This document shows, in pieces, positions 6,290 to 6,496 of a DNA stretch of 6,496 nt. The stretch comes from Oscillospiraceae bacterium. GTDB taxonomy: Bacteria; Bacillota; Clostridia; Oscillospirales; CAG-272. The stretch covers positions 1 to 6,496 of the forward strand of contig SVRB01000076.1 of assembly GCA_015065045.1 (NCBI GenBank). Reading direction: 5' to 3'. The translations under genes were made by a program, and so were the position numbers. Position 1 is the stretch's first letter, and each line of letters opens with the position of its first letter. Below the pieces are notes generated by a model. That model was not told the DNA's origin and did no database searches. It saw nothing but the letters and a program-made list of their open reading frames with translations.

Positions 6290-6345
6290 TCGGGAGCGAA
6301 GCTCCTGACATTCCGTGCCTTTTAGGCTCTCCACTCGGGAGAGCT
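6290..6345. repeat. Two tandem GC-rich hairpins resembling a dispersed clostridial repeat
   Basis: First hairpin: 6290-6297 (TCGGGAGC) with 6301-6308 (GCTCCTGA), 8 bp with one wobble around GAA. Second: 6325-6332 (GGCTCTCC) with 6338-6345 (GGGAGAGCT region), 8 bp with one wobble around ACTCG. From memory the pattern (aggctctcc, short loop, gggagagctgtca) resembles an intergenic repeat seen many times in Ruminococcaceae genomes. I cannot confirm copy number here. Confidence 0.5.
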
Positions 6346-6348
6346 GTC

Positions 6349-6383
6349 AAAGATGTATTATTTTGTGAAATAATATTATCTTT
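6349..6383. repeat. AT-rich hairpin with internal loop before a T-rich tract
   Basis: AAAGAT (6349-6354) pairs with ATCTTT (6378-6383), and ATTATTT (6357-6363) pairs with AAATAAT (6368-6374). A small internal loop (GT opposite ATT) separates the two stems and the apical loop is TGTG. A T-rich tract follows (6384-6392). It may link two repeat modules or act as a weak terminator. Confidence 0.45.
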
Positions 6384-6394
6384 TCTTTTTTTAC

Positions 6395-6423
6395 GTTACT
6401 TTCTTGCGTGCCAAGAAAGTAAC
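6395..6423. repeat. Perfect 12-bp inverted repeat
   Basis: GTTACTTTCTTG (6395-6406) and CAAGAAAGTAAC (6412-6423) are exact reverse complements around CGTGC. There is no T-tail, so it is not a standard terminator. It fits a palindromic end or core of a dispersed element, and matches from memory a TTACTTTCTTG/CAAGAAAGTAACCAAAGAA repeat common in Clostridia genomes. Confidence 0.7.
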
Positions 6424-6434
6424 CAAAGAAGGCA

Positions 6435-6470
6435 TATGGGGGTGAGGGTTTCGATTCCCCCACCCCCATA
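6435..6470. repeat. G-run/C-run inverted repeat
   Basis: Arms 6435-6448 and 6457-6470 pair over 14 positions with a single A-C mismatch, including GGGGGTG opposite CACCCCC; the loop is TTTCGATT. Further C-runs follow at 6472-6482. It is much more GC-rich than any gene in the window and is probably part of the same repeat as the inverted repeat just before it. Confidence 0.65.
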
Positions 6471-6496
6471 ACCCCCTACCCCTAAAACGACCGAGG

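Larger units (their letters stand above)
6181..6496. other. Gene-free, hairpin-rich intergenic block
   Basis: I see no convincing gene here. A frame from TTG at 6241 to 6471 stays open for 76 codons, but it lacks a good ribosome binding site, runs through six inverted repeats and ends in a proline run; I judge it spurious. In order the block holds: a weak hairpin (6212-6216/6225-6229) before TTTT, a strong GC hairpin (6251-6280), two small GC hairpins (6290-6308 and 6325-6345), an AT-rich hairpin (6349-6383) before a T-rich tract, a 12-bp inverted repeat (6395-6423) and a G/C-rich inverted repeat (6435-6470). The final 26 bases are C-rich and run off the window. Confidence 0.75.

Noticed and set aside
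6440..6465. tRNA-like T-arm (GGTTTCGATTCCC)
   Set aside because: With a 7-base TTCGATT loop the closing pair would be T-C, and no acceptor, D-arm or anticodon arm is found around it.
6241..6471. 76-codon frame starting at TTG
   Set aside because: It runs through several inverted repeats, has no convincing ribosome binding site and ends in Pro residues encoded by a C-run; frames of this kind are typical translation artefacts of dispersed repeats.
1..6496. CRISPR array, phage genes, insertion sequence or defence system
   Set aside because: No regularly spaced direct repeats, transposase, integrase or nuclease motifs were found; the genes are housekeeping, sporulation and envelope functions.

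Overview
The window looks like chromosomal DNA of an anaerobic, spore-forming Firmicute, most likely a Clostridia/Oscillospirales-type gut or rumen bacterium. The evidence is a multi-cluster [FeFe] hydrogenase (fermentative H2 metabolism), a SpoIVB sporulation protease with its catalytic residues in place, strong A+G-rich ribosome binding sites, sigma-A-type promoters, and a GC-rich intergenic block resembling (from memory) dispersed repeats of that group. The species cannot be named from sequence alone.

Layout. (1) Bases 1-1609, + strand: the 3' part of a HydA/HndD-type [FeFe] hydrogenase whose N-terminus lies before the window. It ends in a 16-bp hairpin terminator that runs directly into the promoter of the next gene. 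(2) 1740-2219, +: a small cytoplasmic cyclophilin-type peptidyl-prolyl isomerase. (3) 2264-3505, -: spoIVB, convergent with the isomerase gene. The two share one perfect 22-bp inverted-repeat terminator that contains a stop codon, or most of one, from each gene. (4) 3506-3752: a divergent promoter region with a clear sigma-A promoter to the right and a tentative sigma-G promoter to the left. (5) 3753-4808 and 4842-6131, +: a probable two-gene operon for extracytoplasmic proteins. The first is a membrane-anchored VanY/M15B-fold protein that has lost two of three zinc ligands and the catalytic acid. The second is a lipoprotein SGNH esterase with an intact catalytic set. (6) 6132-6496: no credible gene. 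It holds a strong terminator and then a dense series of hairpins, probably stacked dispersed repeats, running off the right edge.

The genes do not form one pathway. Hydrogenase, isomerase and SpoIVB are separate units for energy metabolism, protein folding and sporulation. Only the VanY-like protein and the lipoprotein esterase look functionally linked, probably at the cell envelope or on extracellular polysaccharide. The points most worth a second look are the apparent pseudo-peptidase paired with an active-looking esterase, the hairpin-rich repeat block at the right end, and a Ser where the textbook hydrogenase H-cluster motif has Cys.
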